Numbered from the stretch's first letter, positions 1-10,511 are shown. The stretch is DNA of 64,000 bases from Terriglobales bacterium (GCA_025462725.1 JAOAPE010000012.1:607942-671941), one strand, 5' to 3'. The notes: generated by a model not told the origin, from the sequence alone. Translations and numbers: made by a program.

Positions 1-101
1 TTATTCCAGTTCAGGCATTGCGTGCGCGAGCAGAGGAGAGAGTTTTAGAAGAGAAGTTCGGGGAAGAGTACGTGAACTACCGCACGACCACGTGGATGTG
101 A
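1..101 (+). CDS. C-terminal end of isoprenylcysteine/phospholipid methyltransferase-like protein (partial)
   Basis: An open frame enters from the left edge (first complete codon at base 3) and stops at TGA 99-101, giving a 32-residue tail. It contains RAEERVLEEKFGEEYVNYR, which matches the C-terminal signature of the isoprenylcysteine carboxyl methyltransferase / phospholipid methyltransferase membrane family (R-x-x-x-EE-x-x-L, then FGEEY-x-x-Y). In that family this segment belongs to the S-adenosylmethionine site. The rest lies outside the window, so the substrate cannot be named. The stop is 4 bp from the stop of the convergent beta-propeller gene. Confidence 0.6.
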   Translation, partial: IPVQALRARAEERVLEEKFGEEYVNYRTTTWM

Positions 102-105
102 CGGG

Positions 106-1263
106 CTATTTCTTTACTGCGAATGCCTTCAGCACCATAGCGTTCGGCTTATTCCCAACGGGAATCATCGTGAAGAGTGCGCGGACCGCGGTTCGGATCA
201 CCGCCACATCGCCGGAGCGAGTGTCAGCGACGAACAGAAAATTTTGATTCGGAGAAAGCGTCAGCGACTCCGGTTTGCTGCCGACGTGGATCGTAGCGAC
301 GAGTCTGCTGATGGTGATGTCGTAGATGGCAACGGTGTCTGAGCCAAAATTGCTGACGTAAAGAGTCGCATTGTCGGCGCCAACAACACCTCGGGCTGGA
401 TTCGTGCCGATCGCGTAACTTCCGCCTACCTCATTCGCTTGCGTGGCGACCTCAGAAAAAGTGTTTCCGTCGAAGTTGTTCACAAAGACTTCGCCTCCAT
501 CCGGTTTCAACGCGAGGTGAATAGGAGTCTTGCCAACGTTCAGCAGTGTCAGGAGCCGGTCATCGGTTTGCTTCAAGGTTGAATTTTTTAGCTGCACGGC
601 TGCGACCTGTGCGCCCCCACTGCACGCCACGAACGCTTTGCTGGAGTCCGTCAGGATAGTCACGTCGCCGGGTTGGTTGCAATCGCTCAGGTCGACTTTG
701 CTCCGGACTTGCATGTTTCCGGTATCAATCACGGCCAGCGCGGGCTCTCCACGAAGCGATGCGACGACCGTCTTGCCGTCTGGCGAAACCACCGCCATCC
801 CCGGAGCGATCCCAACAGGAATTGTAGAGACCACTTTTCGCGCAGATAGATCGATCACCGAAACATTGTTTGATCCGGAGTTGGCTACATATCCGCGAGT
901 GCCGTCTCCGGAAACGCTGATGAAGAAGGGCGAGCGATGCAATCCGATAGTCGCTACAACAATGTTCTTTTCCGCATCGATCACGCTGAGGTTATTCGAC
1001 TCAGTGTTAACGACGTAGATCTCGTTCTTCTTGGGATTGGCAGCAACGCCGCTTGGGTTCTTGCCAACAGGAATTGTCTTGATAAGTTGGAACGCGAGAG
1101 CGTCAATCACGCTTACGTCATTGGTGCCGCCATTCGTGACGTAGAGATATTCGCGATAGGCGTAGCGCTCGTCCAAAGGCTGATCGCAGCCGGAAAGCGA
1201 GACGAGCAATGCCGCGATTGCGCATGCGGCCATCCGCTTGAGTGCTGTTCTTAATTTGCTCAA
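106..1263 (-). CDS. YVTN-family beta-propeller lipoprotein
   Basis: 385 residues. The N-terminus has a basic start, a hydrophobic stretch and a lipobox (LSGC, Cys26), so this is probably an envelope-anchored lipoprotein. The rest is a run of about 40-residue blades of the YVTN type: Y-V-T-N near residue 42, YVVN near 84, YVAN near 125 and LYVSN near 305, each followed by a V-S-V-I-D strand. YVTN/surface-layer-like propellers are binding or scaffold proteins with no fixed enzymatic role, and no catalytic residues are visible. No partner gene is obvious, as it converges on the methyltransferase fragment and the next gene upstream is aroF. The internal Met11 is an alternative start that keeps the signal peptide. 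Confidence 0.8.
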   Translation of the reverse strand: MSKLRTALKRMAACAIAALLVSLSGCDQPLDERYAYREYLYVTNGGTNDVSVIDALAFQLIKTIPVGKNPSGVAANPKKNEIYVVNTESNNLSVIDAEKNIVVATIGLHRSPFFISVSGDGTRGYVANSGSNNVSVIDLSARKVVSTIPVGIAPGMAVVSPDGKTVVASLRGEPALAVIDTGNMQVRSKVDLSDCNQPGDVTILTDSSKAFVACSGGAQVAAVQLKNSTLKQTDDRLLTLLNVGKTPIHLALKPDGGEVFVNNFDGNTFSEVATQANEVGGSYAIGTNPARGVVGADNATLYVSNFGSDTVAIYDITISRLVATIHVGSKPESLTLSPNQNFLFVADTRSGDVAVIRTAVRALFTMIPVGNKPNAMVLKAFAVKK

Positions 1264-1307
1264 TAAATCTTTCAGGCTCTTTCGATGACTCGGGGGCGAT
1301 GATTCTG

Positions 1308-2387
1308 TTACCGCGTAGTGGCCGCAGCAGTCTCGCGTGATTCTACCGGTGCTGAGACGGTGCGCTTGAGAACGGCAGCAATCTGTCGCGCTTCCGCCAT
1401 CAGATTGTCGAACTGGTCGGGATAAATGGACTGCATTCCATCTGACAACGCCTTCTCCGGATTGTTGTGCACTTCCACGATCAGCCCATTTGCACCCACT
1501 GCAACCGCAGCACGGGCGAGCGGCGTTACCTTGTTTCGCTTTCCTGTTCCGTGGCTTGGATCAACAAGGATTGGCAAATGGCTCAACCGCTGCACTGCAG
1601 GAACAATACTCAAATCAAGCGTATTGCGTGTGTGGTCAGCGAAAGTGCGCACGCCGCGCTCGCAAAGCACAACGTTGTAATTGCCTTCGCTCATGATGTA
1701 TTCCGCAGCCATGAGGAATTCTTCAAGCGTTGCGGACATGCCTCGCTTCAATAGCACCGGCTTGCTGGCGCGTCCTGCGCGTTTGAGCAGAGAGAAGTTC
1801 TGCATATTGCGCGCGCCGATCTGAATAACGTCGGCATACTTTTCAACTTGGTCGAGCGTTTCGTTATCGATGGCTTCAGTAACAATGCGCAATCCGAACT
1901 GGTCACGGATCTCAGCCATGATCTTCAGTCCATCAACGCCGAGTCCTTGGAATGCGTATGGTGATGTCCGCGGTTTGTAGGCGCCGCCTCGAAAGAATTT
2001 TGCTCCGGTGCGCTGCACGCGCTCAGCGATGGCGAAAGCCTGTTCGCGGCTCTCAATGCCACACGGCCCGGCAATGATTGCCAATTCGCTGCCGCCGATC
2101 ACTGCGTCAGCGTCATTGTTGGGAAGTCGAGGGAATCGGATGACAGTGTCATCTTCTTTGACATCGCGGCTCACCAGTTTGTAAGGCTTGCTGACACTGA
2201 TGACTTCGCCAACCCCGGCCATCTCCTCGATGACGCCTGGGTCAATCGTCCCCTGATTGCCGGTGATGCCGATGGCAACGCGTTGCGCGCCCGGAATGGA
2301 GTGGGCCTTGTATCCGAGCGAATCGATTCTGTCGCAAACCGCTTTGACCTGTTCAGCGTTCGCGTGCGCCTGCATCACTACTAACAT
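1308..2387 (-). CDS. aroF: 3-deoxy-7-phosphoheptulonate (DAHP) synthase
   Basis: 359 residues. This enzyme condenses phosphoenolpyruvate with erythrose 4-phosphate in the first step of the shikimate pathway. The first 70 or so residues form the ferredoxin-like regulatory domain of type I-beta DAHP synthases. The barrel follows, with GPCGIES near residue 107, the substrate loop [13 protein letters not shown] near 138-150, [11 protein letters not shown] near 190 and the metal/His motif DPSHGTGKR near 277. Length and architecture match the Thermotoga-type enzyme. The extra N-terminal domain is the part that mediates aromatic amino acid feedback in characterised relatives; feedback here is inference. 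It stands alone, with no other aro gene nearby. Confidence 0.93.
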   Translation of the reverse strand: MLVVMQAHANAEQVKAVCDRIDSLGYKAHSIPGAQRVAIGITGNQGTIDPGVIEEMAGVGEVISVSKPYKLVSRDVKEDDTVIRFPRLPNNDADAVIGGSELAIIAGPCGIESREQAFAIAERVQRTGAKFFRGGAYKPRTSPYAFQGLGVDGLKIMAEIRDQFGLRIVTEAIDNETLDQVEKYADVIQIGARNMQNFSLLKRAGRASKPVLLKRGMSATLEEFLMAAEYIMSEGNYNVVLCERGVRTFADHTRNTLDLSIVPAVQRLSHLPILVDPSHGTGKRNKVTPLARAAVAVGANGLIVEVHNNPEKALSDGMQSIYPDQFDNLMAEARQIAAVLKRTVSAPVESRETAAATTR

Positions 2388-2447
2388 CTGGCAATCTCCC
2401 GAAACATCAAGTTTATAGGGTCAGTATTGATTCGGGCAAACCTTTGT

Positions 2448-2909
2448 CTAACGCTTTACTGCGATGCCTTGCACCTCAAAGCGACCGTCGAACAGCAGCT
2501 TTCCTGAGCCGATGAAGGCCCGCGCAGGGAACTCGCGCTTGAAATACGTGCGGTAAACGTTGTTGAACTTTGCAAAGTTATTCACGTCCGAGCAGAAGAC
2601 CTGCACGTAAACGAGATCGTCCATGGTCATCCCTGACTGCTTCAATGTTGCATCAATGCTGTCGAGCGCCAGCTTGGCTTCTTGTTCCACGTCCTCCGGC
2701 GGTTTACCGCTCTTCGCATCCAGACCGATGGTGCCGGCAAGATAAAGAGTGTTGCCGACCAGCACGCCGTTACTGAATGGTAGGGGAGTGGTGCTCGCTG
2801 GACGCGGAATATTGAGGTAGCGACGTTGCTCAGGCTTAGCTGCGCCCAGGGTTAGCGAAATTGACAAGCCCATGCCCAACAGGACTGTGATCAATCGGTC
2901 AATCTTCAT
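2448..2909 (-). CDS. Exported RidA/YjgF/YER057c/UK114-family protein
   Basis: 153 residues. The first ~23 form a hydrophobic signal peptide, which is unusual for this normally cytosolic family. The mature part is a complete RidA fold (FSNGVLVGNTLYLAGTIGLD near residue 45, then FPARAFIG and RFEVQGIAV at the C-terminus). RidA proteins hydrolyse reactive enamine/imine intermediates made by PLP enzymes. The Arg of PAR and the Glu of RFEVQ sit where RidA active-site residues normally lie, so activity is plausible, but an envelope substrate is unknown. The start has a good ribosome site (GAGGAGAAACGC before ATG). It is divergent from the endonuclease IV gene. Confidence 0.82.
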   Translation of the reverse strand: MKIDRLITVLLGMGLSISLTLGAAKPEQRRYLNIPRPASTTPLPFSNGVLVGNTLYLAGTIGLDAKSGKPPEDVEQEAKLALDSIDATLKQSGMTMDDLVYVQVFCSDVNNFAKFNNVYRTYFKREFPARAFIGSGKLLFDGRFEVQGIAVKR

Positions 2910-2974
2910 GCGCGTTTCTCCTCCTAATGTTGCGAGCCATTATATGCAGCATCGGAGAGCCCCCGGGGTAGCAG

Positions 2975-3961
2975 ATGTTAGAATTTCTTACATCCATGCC
3001 TCGCGCCGTCAGCACAAAATCCATCAAGAAGAAATCCTCGGGAACCGATTTGGCGGGCGACTATGACATTCTCAAGATGCCCGCGCCTGAAACTCCGCCT
3101 CAACTCACACGGCTAAGGATTGGGATCCACACTTCCACAAGCGGTGGGGTGGAGAAATCGATCGAACGCGCGTATCGACTTGGCTGCAATACGTTACAGA
3201 TCTTTTCTTCGAGTCCGCGGATGTGGCGAGCATCATCGCCCGAAGTTTGGCAATGCGCCGAAGTCAGCCGATTGCGGGAACTCTACGGCATCAAGCCGCT
3301 AGTGATCCACACCAGTTATCTGGTGAACATGTGCAGCAAGACTCCGGAGTTCCTCGACAAATCGATCGTCGCGTTCCGCGGTGAAGTGCAGCGCGGTATC
3401 GCGCTCGGCGCGCAGTATCTCGTCTTGCATCCGGGATCGTTTTCCGGCGGGACTCGCGAAGAAGGACTGCGCTGCGCCGTCGAATCGATTTCCAAAGCAG
3501 TGGACGGTATCGATCTCGAAGCCTGCGGCTTCAGGATTCTCATTGAGAACACTGCGGGAGCCGAGTATTCGCTAGGCGGAAGTTTCGAACAAGTTGCGGA
3601 ACTCCTGGCTCGGCTGCGTCCGCTGGTTCCGGTAGGCGCCTGCATTGACACATGCCACACTCACGTTTCCGGATATGACGTCGTGAGCGAAGAGGGTTTG
3701 AAGGAAACTCTGGCGCAGTTGGATAAAACGATTAAATTGAAGAACGTCTTCGTATGGCACTGCAATGACGCCAAAGCCGATCGAAGCTCCAAGCTTGACC
3801 GCCACGAGCACATCGGGCGTGGGAAGATCGGGCTCGAGCCATTCCGCCGCTTGCTCAATGATTCACGTTTCGAAAAAACCGCCTTCATCGCTGAGACTCC
3901 CATCGATGAACCGGGCGATGATTTGCGAAACGTAGAAGCGCTAAAAGCGCTCGTGCAGTAG
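2975..3961 (+). CDS. nfo: Deoxyribonuclease IV (AP endonuclease)
   Basis: Up to 328 residues. Endonuclease IV is a tri-metal TIM-barrel enzyme that cuts the phosphodiester bond 5' of abasic sites in base excision repair. Family motifs run in order: GIHTSTSGG, LQIFSSSPR, LVIHTSYL, LVLHPGS, ILIENTAG, CIDTCHTHVSGYD, WHCNDAK and the C-terminal RHEHIGRGKIG plus FIAETP. They supply the expected His, Glu and Asp metal ligands. The catalytic domain begins near residue 48. The preceding Lys/Ser-rich segment is not part of the family, so ATG at 2996 or 3077 may be the real start; none of the three has a strong ribosome site. Confidence 0.9.
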   Translation: MLEFLTSMPRAVSTKSIKKKSSGTDLAGDYDILKMPAPETPPQLTRLRIGIHTSTSGGVEKSIERAYRLGCNTLQIFSSSPRMWRASSPEVWQCAEVSRLRELYGIKPLVIHTSYLVNMCSKTPEFLDKSIVAFRGEVQRGIALGAQYLVLHPGSFSGGTREEGLRCAVESISKAVDGIDLEACGFRILIENTAGAEYSLGGSFEQVAELLARLRPLVPVGACIDTCHTHVSGYDVVSEEGLKETLAQLDKTIKLKNVFVWHCNDAKADRSSKLDRHEHIGRGKIGLEPFRRLLNDSRFEKTAFIAETPIDEPGDDLRNVEALKALVQ

Positions 3962-3988
3962 TCCAGCCGATTTCCCTAAATCCAGCAG

Positions 3989-6613
3989 ATGCGAAATAAT
4001 CACCTTTCGCGAAATTTCAAGAAAATGTCTGACACAGATTCCAAAACGACTTTAGCCGAAACTCTTGGCGACCGAAGCGCGCCGCGTGCTGACGAACGTT
4101 TCCGTCCGCAACCTATCGAAGAAAAGTGGGCGGCGCGATGGGAGAGCGATCCCAAACTCTACGCTGCTGACCCCATCACGTCGCAGCGCAAGAAATATTA
4201 CGTATTGGAGATGCTCCCATACCCTTCCGGCGCGCTCCACATGGGGCACGTGCGCAACTACGCCATCGGGGACGCGCTCGCGCGTTACATGTGGATGCGC
4301 GGTTACAACGTGCTTCATCCCATGGGATGGGACGCATTCGGCTTGCCCGCTGAAAACGCCGCGCTCAAGAACAACATGCCTCCGCGCGAATGGACATTGC
4401 AGAACATCGCTGCCATGAAGCAGCAGATGAAGCGGCTTGGGTTTTCATACGACTGGTCCACTGAGGTCACCACCTGTCTGCCGGCTTACTACCGCTGGAA
4501 TCAGTGGTTCTTCTTGAAGATGTACGAACGCGGACTGGCTTATCGCAAGAAGAGCAAGGTGAACTGGTGTCCGGAATGCGCGACGGTTCTGGCCAACGAG
4601 CAGGTTGTGGACGGCTGCTGTTGGCGGCACGAAGAAACCAAAGTCGAGCAGCGAGAATTGGAGCAGTGGTTCCTTCGCATTTCGAACTACGTTGAAGAAT
4701 TGCTTGCAGATCTCGACAAGTTAGAAGACTGGCCGGACAAAGTCCGCACCATGCAGCGAAATTGGATCGGCCGTAGCGATGGCGCGAATGTCGATTTCAA
4801 ACTCGAAAGCCCTGCTGGTCCCGCCGGCGACAAGATCACCGTATTCACAACACGCATTGACACGATCTTTGGGGCCACTTCGGTGCAGCTTGCGCCGCAA
4901 CACCCGCTCGTCGCGGATTTGGTCAAGCAGAATCCTGCGCTGGAGATTGATGTTGCGAATCTGATCGAAGAGCAACGCAAAGCGAAAGAAGCCGGAGACC
5001 TAGGCGAGATAGAAAAACGCGGCGTCAACACTGGCGCTTTCGCCGTCAATCCGTTTAACAAAGAACGCGTTCCCATCTGGATCGCCAACTACGTCCTCAT
5101 GGACTACGGCACTGGCGCGATCATGTCTGTTCCCGCGCACGACGAGCGCGATTTCGAGTTCGCGAAGAAGTACGGGTTGGAGATTCGTATTGTCGTCCTT
5201 CCGCGCCGAACTGAAGAACCGCCTGAATCCGGTGCCGCGGAAGAGAATATTCTGCCGTTCACGTCGGAAGAGAGTTTACTGATTAACTCCGGTGACTTTA
5301 ACGGACTATCCAATCACGATGCGATAGAGAAGATGACGAAGTTTGCCGAGGAGCACGGATTCGGCAAAGCCACTACGACTTATCGTTTGAAAGACTGGGG
5401 AGTCTCGCGCCAGCGTTATTGGGGCACGCCTATCCCGATGCTCTATTGTGAGAAGTGTGGCATCGTTCCTGTTCCGGAAAATGAATTACCTGTCCTTTTG
5501 CCAGAGAAGATCGAAATAACGCAGCAGGGCGGATCCCCTTTGAGCAGAGTCCCGGAGTTCGTCAATGCGAAGTGTCCGAAATGCGGTGGCAAGGCACGCC
5601 GCGAGACCGACACCATGGACACCTTCGTGGATTCCTCCTGGTATTTTTATCGCTACACGAGCGCGAAGCTCGCGACGGCCCCGTTTGATTCAGCCGCCGC
5701 GAATTATTGGTTTCCCATCGACCAGTACATCGGTGGAGTGGAACACGCAATCTTGCACCTGATCTATTCGCGCTTCTGGACAAAAGTTATGCGTGACATG
5801 GGTTTGATCAAGAACTCTGAGCCCGCGCAGCGTCTCTTCACGCAGGGCATGGTCATCAAGAACGGCGCGAAGATGTCGAAGAGTAAGGGAAACGTGGTCT
5901 CGCCCGATGACATGGTGGCCAAGTTCGGTGCTGATTCCACGCGCATGTACTCGTTGTTCGCTGCGCCTCCAGATCGCGATCTCGACTGGCAGGAACAGGG
6001 CGTCGAAGGCGTGCACCGGTTCTTGGGCCGCGTTTATCGGTTCGTTTCCAAGCACGCGCAGCCGAGCAATGCGGAGTGGACGCGCGAAGTCTCCGCGCAG
6101 CTCTCGCCGGAAGCCCGCAGCATTCAGCGCAAGTTGCACCAGACGATTGCGAAGATCACGCACGATTTCGATGGACGCTGGCATTTCAATACGTCGATTG
6201 CTGCCGTCATGGAGTTAGTGAACGAACTCTACGCAGCAGAACCGGCAATCGCCGCCGGAGCCATCCCTGTTGCGTTCCTTGCGGACGTGCAACGTCGACT
6301 GGTCTTATTGCTCGCGCCTTTCGCGCCATATCTCGCGGCGGAGTTGTGGTCAGCTTTGGGCGAGACCAGTGTGTTGCTCAGGGAGCCCTGGCCGCAATTT
6401 GATCCCGCGTTGGCGAAGGAAGAAGAAGTTGAAATTCCGGTGCAGGTCAACGGGAAATTGAAAGCTCGCATCTCCGTGCCAGCCGACAGTTCCGAGGAAT
6501 TTGTCCGCGAGAAGGCGCTTCAGGATGAGAAAGTTAAAGCCGCGATCGCAGGTAAGGAAATCGTCAAAGTGATTGTAGTGCCGAGCAAGTTGGTCAACAT
6601 TGTCGTGAAATAG
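3989..6613 (+). CDS. leuS: Leucyl-tRNA synthetase
   Basis: 874 residues, the normal length for a bacterial LeuRS. It charges tRNA-Leu with leucine. The class I signature [10 protein letters not shown] (HIGH box) is near residue 78, and KMSKSKGN is near residue 630. Between them lies the CP1 editing domain ([17 protein letters not shown], then [10 protein letters not shown]), which hydrolyses mischarged tRNA. The zinc-finger cysteines are visible ([14 protein letters not shown] and [11 protein letters not shown]). The anticodon-binding and C-terminal domains follow, ending [14 protein letters not shown] at 4025 (MSDTDSK) is an alternative start. The downstream gene converges with only 3 bp between stops. 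Confidence 0.97.
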   Translation: MRNNHLSRNFKKMSDTDSKTTLAETLGDRSAPRADERFRPQPIEEKWAARWESDPKLYAADPITSQRKKYYVLEMLPYPSGALHMGHVRNYAIGDALARYMWMRGYNVLHPMGWDAFGLPAENAALKNNMPPREWTLQNIAAMKQQMKRLGFSYDWSTEVTTCLPAYYRWNQWFFLKMYERGLAYRKKSKVNWCPECATVLANEQVVDGCCWRHEETKVEQRELEQWFLRISNYVEELLADLDKLEDWPDKVRTMQRNWIGRSDGANVDFKLESPAGPAGDKITVFTTRIDTIFGATSVQLAPQHPLVADLVKQNPALEIDVANLIEEQRKAKEAGDLGEIEKRGVNTGAFAVNPFNKERVPIWIANYVLMDYGTGAIMSVPAHDERDFEFAKKYGLEIRIVVLPRRTEEPPESGAAEENILPFTSEESLLINSGDFNGLSNHDAIEKMTKFAEEHGFGKATTTYRLKDWGVSRQRYWGTPIPMLYCEKCGIVPVPENELPVLLPEKIEITQQGGSPLSRVPEFVNAKCPKCGGKARRETDTMDTFVDSSWYFYRYTSAKLATAPFDSAAANYWFPIDQYIGGVEHAILHLIYSRFWTKVMRDMGLIKNSEPAQRLFTQGMVIKNGAKMSKSKGNVVSPDDMVAKFGADSTRMYSLFAAPPDRDLDWQEQGVEGVHRFLGRVYRFVSKHAQPSNAEWTREVSAQLSPEARSIQRKLHQTIAKITHDFDGRWHFNTSIAAVMELVNELYAAEPAIAAGAIPVAFLADVQRRLVLLLAPFAPYLAAELWSALGETSVLLREPWPQFDPALAKEEEVEIPVQVNGKLKARISVPADSSEEFVREKALQDEKVKAAIAGKEIVKVIVVPSKLVNIVVK

Positions 6614-6616
6614 GCG

Positions 6617-7222
6617 CTACTTTTGCGGCGCAGGTTTCACTCGAACCTTTACTCCCGGTGTGCGCGAGTAAACCACCAGAAAACTTTGGACAGCGCCTTT
6701 TCTCGTTGTCGCTGCTGGAATCTCCGCGCGCGAATCCAGCGACATCGGCTTGTCGGATGAATCCAGAAATTCACGACTTGCTGCGCTCACAGACATCGTG
6801 TATGCCCCTTGCTTAATACCGATCAACCGCAACTGATACTGGCCGCCAGTTGGATGACAAATCTCAACATACTGTTCGCTGGAAACTGGCTTTGCAGGAA
6901 TTCCATCAACAACGGGCTCTACCGTCTCGTGTCCTCCAACGTAGGTCGCTTGCGGTACGTCAGAATATTCGGTCTTACGTAGCGGATCGAATCCCACGCG
7001 ACGACCTTCAGGATCTGCAAGCACGATTGCCACCGGAGCCCGAACATCCTTTCCTGCTGAATAGACGGCGACCCGCAAGTAGCCTTGGGCGGTGCAGGAG
7101 GGGGCTTGTTGTTTTTCCTGAGCTTGAGCTTCGGCGCTCGATACAAAAAATAGCAGCAACAGAATGGAAATTCTGAGCATTCTTGCCATGCAAAACACTC
7201 GCGCGAGGGGACGCCTGGTCAT
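6617..7222 (-). CDS. Secreted protein of unknown function
   Basis: About 201 residues from ATG 7222, which has AAAGGAG upstream; a TTG at 7252 would overlap that ribosome site. The N-terminus is Arg-rich, followed by a leucine-rich hydrophobic core and SSAEAQA, a typical Sec signal peptide. The mature part has two cysteines (APSCTAQGYLRV and VEICHPTGGQYQL) and looks beta-rich, with a C-terminal strand SFLVVYSRTPGVKVRVKP. I do not recognise a family. It may be a small periplasmic beta-sandwich protein. It converges on leuS with no visible terminator between. Confidence 0.65.
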   Translation of the reverse strand: MTRRPLARVFCMARMLRISILLLLFFVSSAEAQAQEKQQAPSCTAQGYLRVAVYSAGKDVRAPVAIVLADPEGRRVGFDPLRKTEYSDVPQATYVGGHETVEPVVDGIPAKPVSSEQYVEICHPTGGQYQLRLIGIKQGAYTMSVSAASREFLDSSDKPMSLDSRAEIPAATTRKGAVQSFLVVYSRTPGVKVRVKPAPQK

Positions 7223-7319
7223 CCGGGGTCGTACTCCTTTTGGCCGCGACAATTATGCCTCAATGCCTCGTGCGCTCCAAGACAAATACACTCCCGCCGC
7301 ACCTTCAGCTGCTCGGTGA

Positions 7320-8309
7320 ATGTATGCTAGATGCATGTCGCGCTCCCGCGCAGTTCGTTCAGGATTTTCAGCAGTCTTTCTCCGGCCATGGGCATTTGCG
7401 GCCGAACTTGCCTGGCGTTGGACATTCGGTGCCGCAGCCTTGTTGCTTCTTGCATACGGCATATTGCTGTTTCTCAGTTCCACTCCTGTGTCTGATCGGG
7501 ACCTGATGGGCTTGGCGGGAATCATTCCCGGAAGTGCGCGCAGCGCCATCCAGCACATTGCTCGCGGGAGCGGTCCGCGGCTTCTGGCTCTTATTTTCTC
7601 AATGGCCTTTGGGCTGTCATTCTTGTGGTGGTTAGCCTCTGGTCTGGGAAGAGCGGCGGTCATACAAGAGCTGCTGCCGGAACGGAAACTCGAAGGCGCT
7701 GCCGCACTTGGCAGAGTGTTTCAGTTGCAACTTGTGCGCACCACAGTTTTTCTCATCGCGCTACTGGCTTATGTAGCTGCCTTTGCAGTGAGCCTCTCTG
7801 CTGCGCCAATGACGACTGCCAATGGGAAACCGGCATCGGCAGACTTCACAGTTTTTTGTTTGATCTTTCTTCCCATAACGATATTATTTGGCTGGCTTTG
7901 GTCTTCATTGAATTGGTGTTTGTCTGTGGCCCCGATCGTCGCTGTACGGCACGGCTCCAGCACTTTTGCATCCTTTTCAGGCGCGATCAGGCTGTCGCTT
8001 CGTAGTGGTCGCCAGTTCCTGTGGACAGGCTTCGTCTTCGGCGCGGTGCGCCTCATTCTGGTTTTTTTGTTCTTGTCTTTCGCCCTGACTACGTTCGGCA
8101 TCTTCGCCCAGTTCTCCGGATCACTGGCAATGGCCGCCGTCTTCGTTGTATTTCTGGGCTACTGCGCTCTATCGGACTTTGTTGGAATTGCGCGGTTTGC
8201 GGCTTACGTACGGATAATCGAATGGGTTGCCAATCCAGAGCCAGCAATGTCATTCGATCTGCCCGCTAAGGTTGATTTGGACTCGGGCCCCGTGCCTGAA
8301 TCCGTTTAG
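7320..8309 (+). CDS. Multi-pass membrane protein of unknown function
   Basis: 329 residues, with about six strongly hydrophobic helices (around residues 30-55, 95-115, 140-165, 180-210, 235-275 and 275-300). No conserved catalytic motif or transporter signature is recognisable. The overall look is of the uncharacterised polytopic proteins common in soil bacteria. ATG at 7335 (MSRSRAV) is an equally good start. The stop overlaps by 4 bp the stop of the convergent gene with the DHp-like domain. Confidence 0.65.
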   Translation: MYARCMSRSRAVRSGFSAVFLRPWAFAAELAWRWTFGAAALLLLAYGILLFLSSTPVSDRDLMGLAGIIPGSARSAIQHIARGSGPRLLALIFSMAFGLSFLWWLASGLGRAAVIQELLPERKLEGAAALGRVFQLQLVRTTVFLIALLAYVAAFAVSLSAAPMTTANGKPASADFTVFCLIFLPITILFGWLWSSLNWCLSVAPIVAVRHGSSTFASFSGAIRLSLRSGRQFLWTGFVFGAVRLILVFLFLSFALTTFGIFAQFSGSLAMAAVFVVFLGYCALSDFVGIARFAAYVRIIEWVANPEPAMSFDLPAKVDLDSGPVPESV

Positions 8310-8758
8310 TGGTGCAGTGGCGCATGCACGCGAGGAGCTAGATCAGCTGCAGCGGATTTGGTCACTTCTTCGCTCAGTTCTCCGGGAAGTATTTCCCGCA
8401 GGGCCCATTCGATCCTGGCTATTGCTTGCTGAATCTGTTCGACGTTTTCTTCCCGTAGCTGCGCGTGAGGTGAGAGCGCGATGACTTGCAGAGCATTGCG
8501 TACGTGGTGGTTCATCAACTCAATGACAGCCAGACGATCGCGAATGCGGTTCCTGCGCCGCTGCTCATACTTAGCGATAACGATTACAACGAAAGCCGCA
8601 GCAACGAAGTCATTGACGAACAGTAGGTCGCGTTCCAGTCCAAATCGGGTGGCGATATAATCTCCGCCGATTCCGATGATCAGGAACAGCAAGCCACCCA
8701 GCAAGGCTTTCGCTGCGATTCCGCCTAAGAAGGAAGGCGCTTTTTGTTGTAGGGGCAT
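8306..8758 (-). CDS. Small membrane protein with a histidine-kinase-like dimerisation helix and no ATPase domain
   Basis: 150 residues. Two hydrophobic helices (about 12-38 and 46-62) are followed by a cytoplasmic helical segment with MNHHVRNALQVI near residue 83. That segment resembles the H-box of HisKA_2-type sensor kinases (HH-x-VKNNLQVI), where the His is phosphorylated. A second amphipathic helix follows (EENVEQIQQAIARIEWALREIL), as in a four-helix dimerisation and phosphotransfer domain. The protein then ends, with no N, G1 or G2 ATP-binding boxes. It could be a phosphotransfer or dominant partner of a kinase encoded elsewhere; this is inference. No response regulator is adjacent. Confidence 0.6.
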   Translation of the reverse strand: MPLQQKAPSFLGGIAAKALLGGLLFLIIGIGGDYIATRFGLERDLLFVNDFVAAAFVVIVIAKYEQRRRNRIRDRLAVIELMNHHVRNALQVIALSPHAQLREENVEQIQQAIARIEWALREILPGELSEEVTKSAAADLAPRVHAPLHH

Positions 8759-8901
8759 GTCAGATTATCCCACCGGAGAAAGGTGTAAGAACGACTTTCT
8801 TGTCTTAACACTGTTGTCCTTCGTATGTTTCGCACCTGTTAATGTGCGTCACTGAGCGGTGTTCCGTTTGCTGAAACAGTGCTTTTCTGGCAAACTTATT
8901 T

Positions 8902-10509
8902 GTGCCGCTCCAAGCTCAATCCTCCTCGCTAGACTCTCAGACTCAATCAACGCAAAAGACCGCTCACCAGTCCGTCGTCGTCCTCGATTTTGGCTCGCAA
9001 TACACACAACTGATTGCCCGCCGCATTCGCGAGCAAAGAGTGTTTTCCGTTGTCTTGCCCTGTACTGCTTCCCTGACTGAGATCAAGAGCTATTCGCCGA
9101 TCGGCATCATTCTTTCAGGTGGTCCTTGCTCTGTGTATGACGCTGACGCTCCGCCAGCGGATGAGGCCATTCTTGAGCAGGGACTTCCCGTACTTGGTGT
9201 CTGCTACGGTTTGCAATTCATCGCTCATAAGTTAGGTGGCAAGGTTTCTCCAGCACCAAAGCGCGAATACGGACATGCCGATGTTGCAGTATCGGAAAAA
9301 TCGCGGTTATTCGCCGGACTCCCAACGAAGATGTCGGTCTGGATGTCACACGGAGACGAAGCGGTCGAACTGCCCCAAGGATTCAAAGTTGTTGCCAGTA
9401 CCAGCAATGCGTTAGCCGCGATGGAAAACGAGCAACGACGCATTTGGGCGGTGCAATTTCATCCGGAAGTCCACCACACCAAAGAAGGCGCAGCGCTCCT
9501 GAAAAATTTCGTGTTCGATATCTGCGGCGCGCGAGGCGACTGGACTCCGCAACAATTCATCGACGAGACCATTGCCGACATCAAGAAGAAAGTCGGTGAA
9601 AAGGGAAGAGCGATCTGTGCGCTCTCAGGCGGTGTGGATTCCGCTGTTGCCGCCGTGCTCGTTCATCGTGCGCTGGGTGACAGGCTCACCTGTATCTTCG
9701 TGAACAATGGTGTCCTGCGCAAAGACGAGTTCAACAAAGTTCAAAAGAACTTGCGTGACAAGCTTGGATTGCAACTCGACGCAGTTGACGCCAGCGAACG
9801 GTTTCTCAGCAAACTCGGCGGAGTCACTGATCCCGAAAAGAAGCGCAAGATCATCGGCGGAGAGTTCATCGCTGTCTTCGACGAAGAATCAGAAAAGATC
9901 CGCAAGCAGCAGGGCGACGTTGATTGGCTGGTGCAGGGAACGCTTTATCCTGACGTGATCGAATCGAGTTCCGTTCGTGGCCCGTCACAGACTATTAAGA
10001 CTCATCACAATGTCGGTGGACTTCCTGAGAACATGAGGCTCAAGCTGATCGAACCGCTGCGCGATTTGTTCAAGGATGAAGTCCGACGAATCGGCAAAGA
10101 TTTGGGAATGCCAGACGAGATTCTCCAACGGCAGCCATTCCCCGGCCCGGGACTCGCAGTCCGAATCCTCGGAGAAGTCACGCCAGACCGCGTTGCCATT
10201 CTTCAGGAAGCCGACGACATTGTTGTCACGGAAATAAAAGCAGCCGGGCTGTATCAGAAGATATGGCAGAGTTTTGCCGTGCTGCTTCCAGTGATGACCG
10301 TCGGAGTGATGGGCGACCAGCGCACCTACGCATATACGTGCGCTGTCCGCGCAGTGCATTCAGAGGATGGCATGACAGCGGATTGGGTTCCGCTGCCGCA
10401 TGAAGTATTGAGAAAGATTTCCAGCAGGATTGTCAGTGAAGTCCGCGGGATAAATCGCGTGGTCTATGACGTCACGTCGAAACCGCCAGGAACTATCGAG
10501 TGGGAGTAA
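8902..10509 (+). CDS. guaA: GMP synthase (glutamine-hydrolysing)
   Basis: 535 residues from a GTG start. It converts XMP to GMP using ATP and glutamine. The N-terminal class I amidotransferase domain has its nucleophile in [11 protein letters not shown] (near residue 98) and the His/Glu pair in [10 protein letters not shown]. The ATP-pyrophosphatase P-loop [12 protein letters not shown] is near residue 245. The C-terminal dimerisation domain ends in the invariant KPPGTIEWE. The ~25 residues before [20 protein letters not shown] are a non-conserved leader, so the exact start is uncertain. Its stop is 2 bp from the stop of the convergent SDR gene. Confidence 0.97.
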   Translation: MPLQAQSSSLDSQTQSTQKTAHQSVVVLDFGSQYTQLIARRIREQRVFSVVLPCTASLTEIKSYSPIGIILSGGPCSVYDADAPPADEAILEQGLPVLGVCYGLQFIAHKLGGKVSPAPKREYGHADVAVSEKSRLFAGLPTKMSVWMSHGDEAVELPQGFKVVASTSNALAAMENEQRRIWAVQFHPEVHHTKEGAALLKNFVFDICGARGDWTPQQFIDETIADIKKKVGEKGRAICALSGGVDSAVAAVLVHRALGDRLTCIFVNNGVLRKDEFNKVQKNLRDKLGLQLDAVDASERFLSKLGGVTDPEKKRKIIGGEFIAVFDEESEKIRKQQGDVDWLVQGTLYPDVIESSSVRGPSQTIKTHHNVGGLPENMRLKLIEPLRDLFKDEVRRIGKDLGMPDEILQRQPFPGPGLAVRILGEVTPDRVAILQEADDIVVTEIKAAGLYQKIWQSFAVLLPVMTVGVMGDQRTYAYTCAVRAVHSEDGMTADWVPLPHEVLRKISSRIVSEVRGINRVVYDVTSKPPGTIEWE

Positions 10510-10511
10510 CG

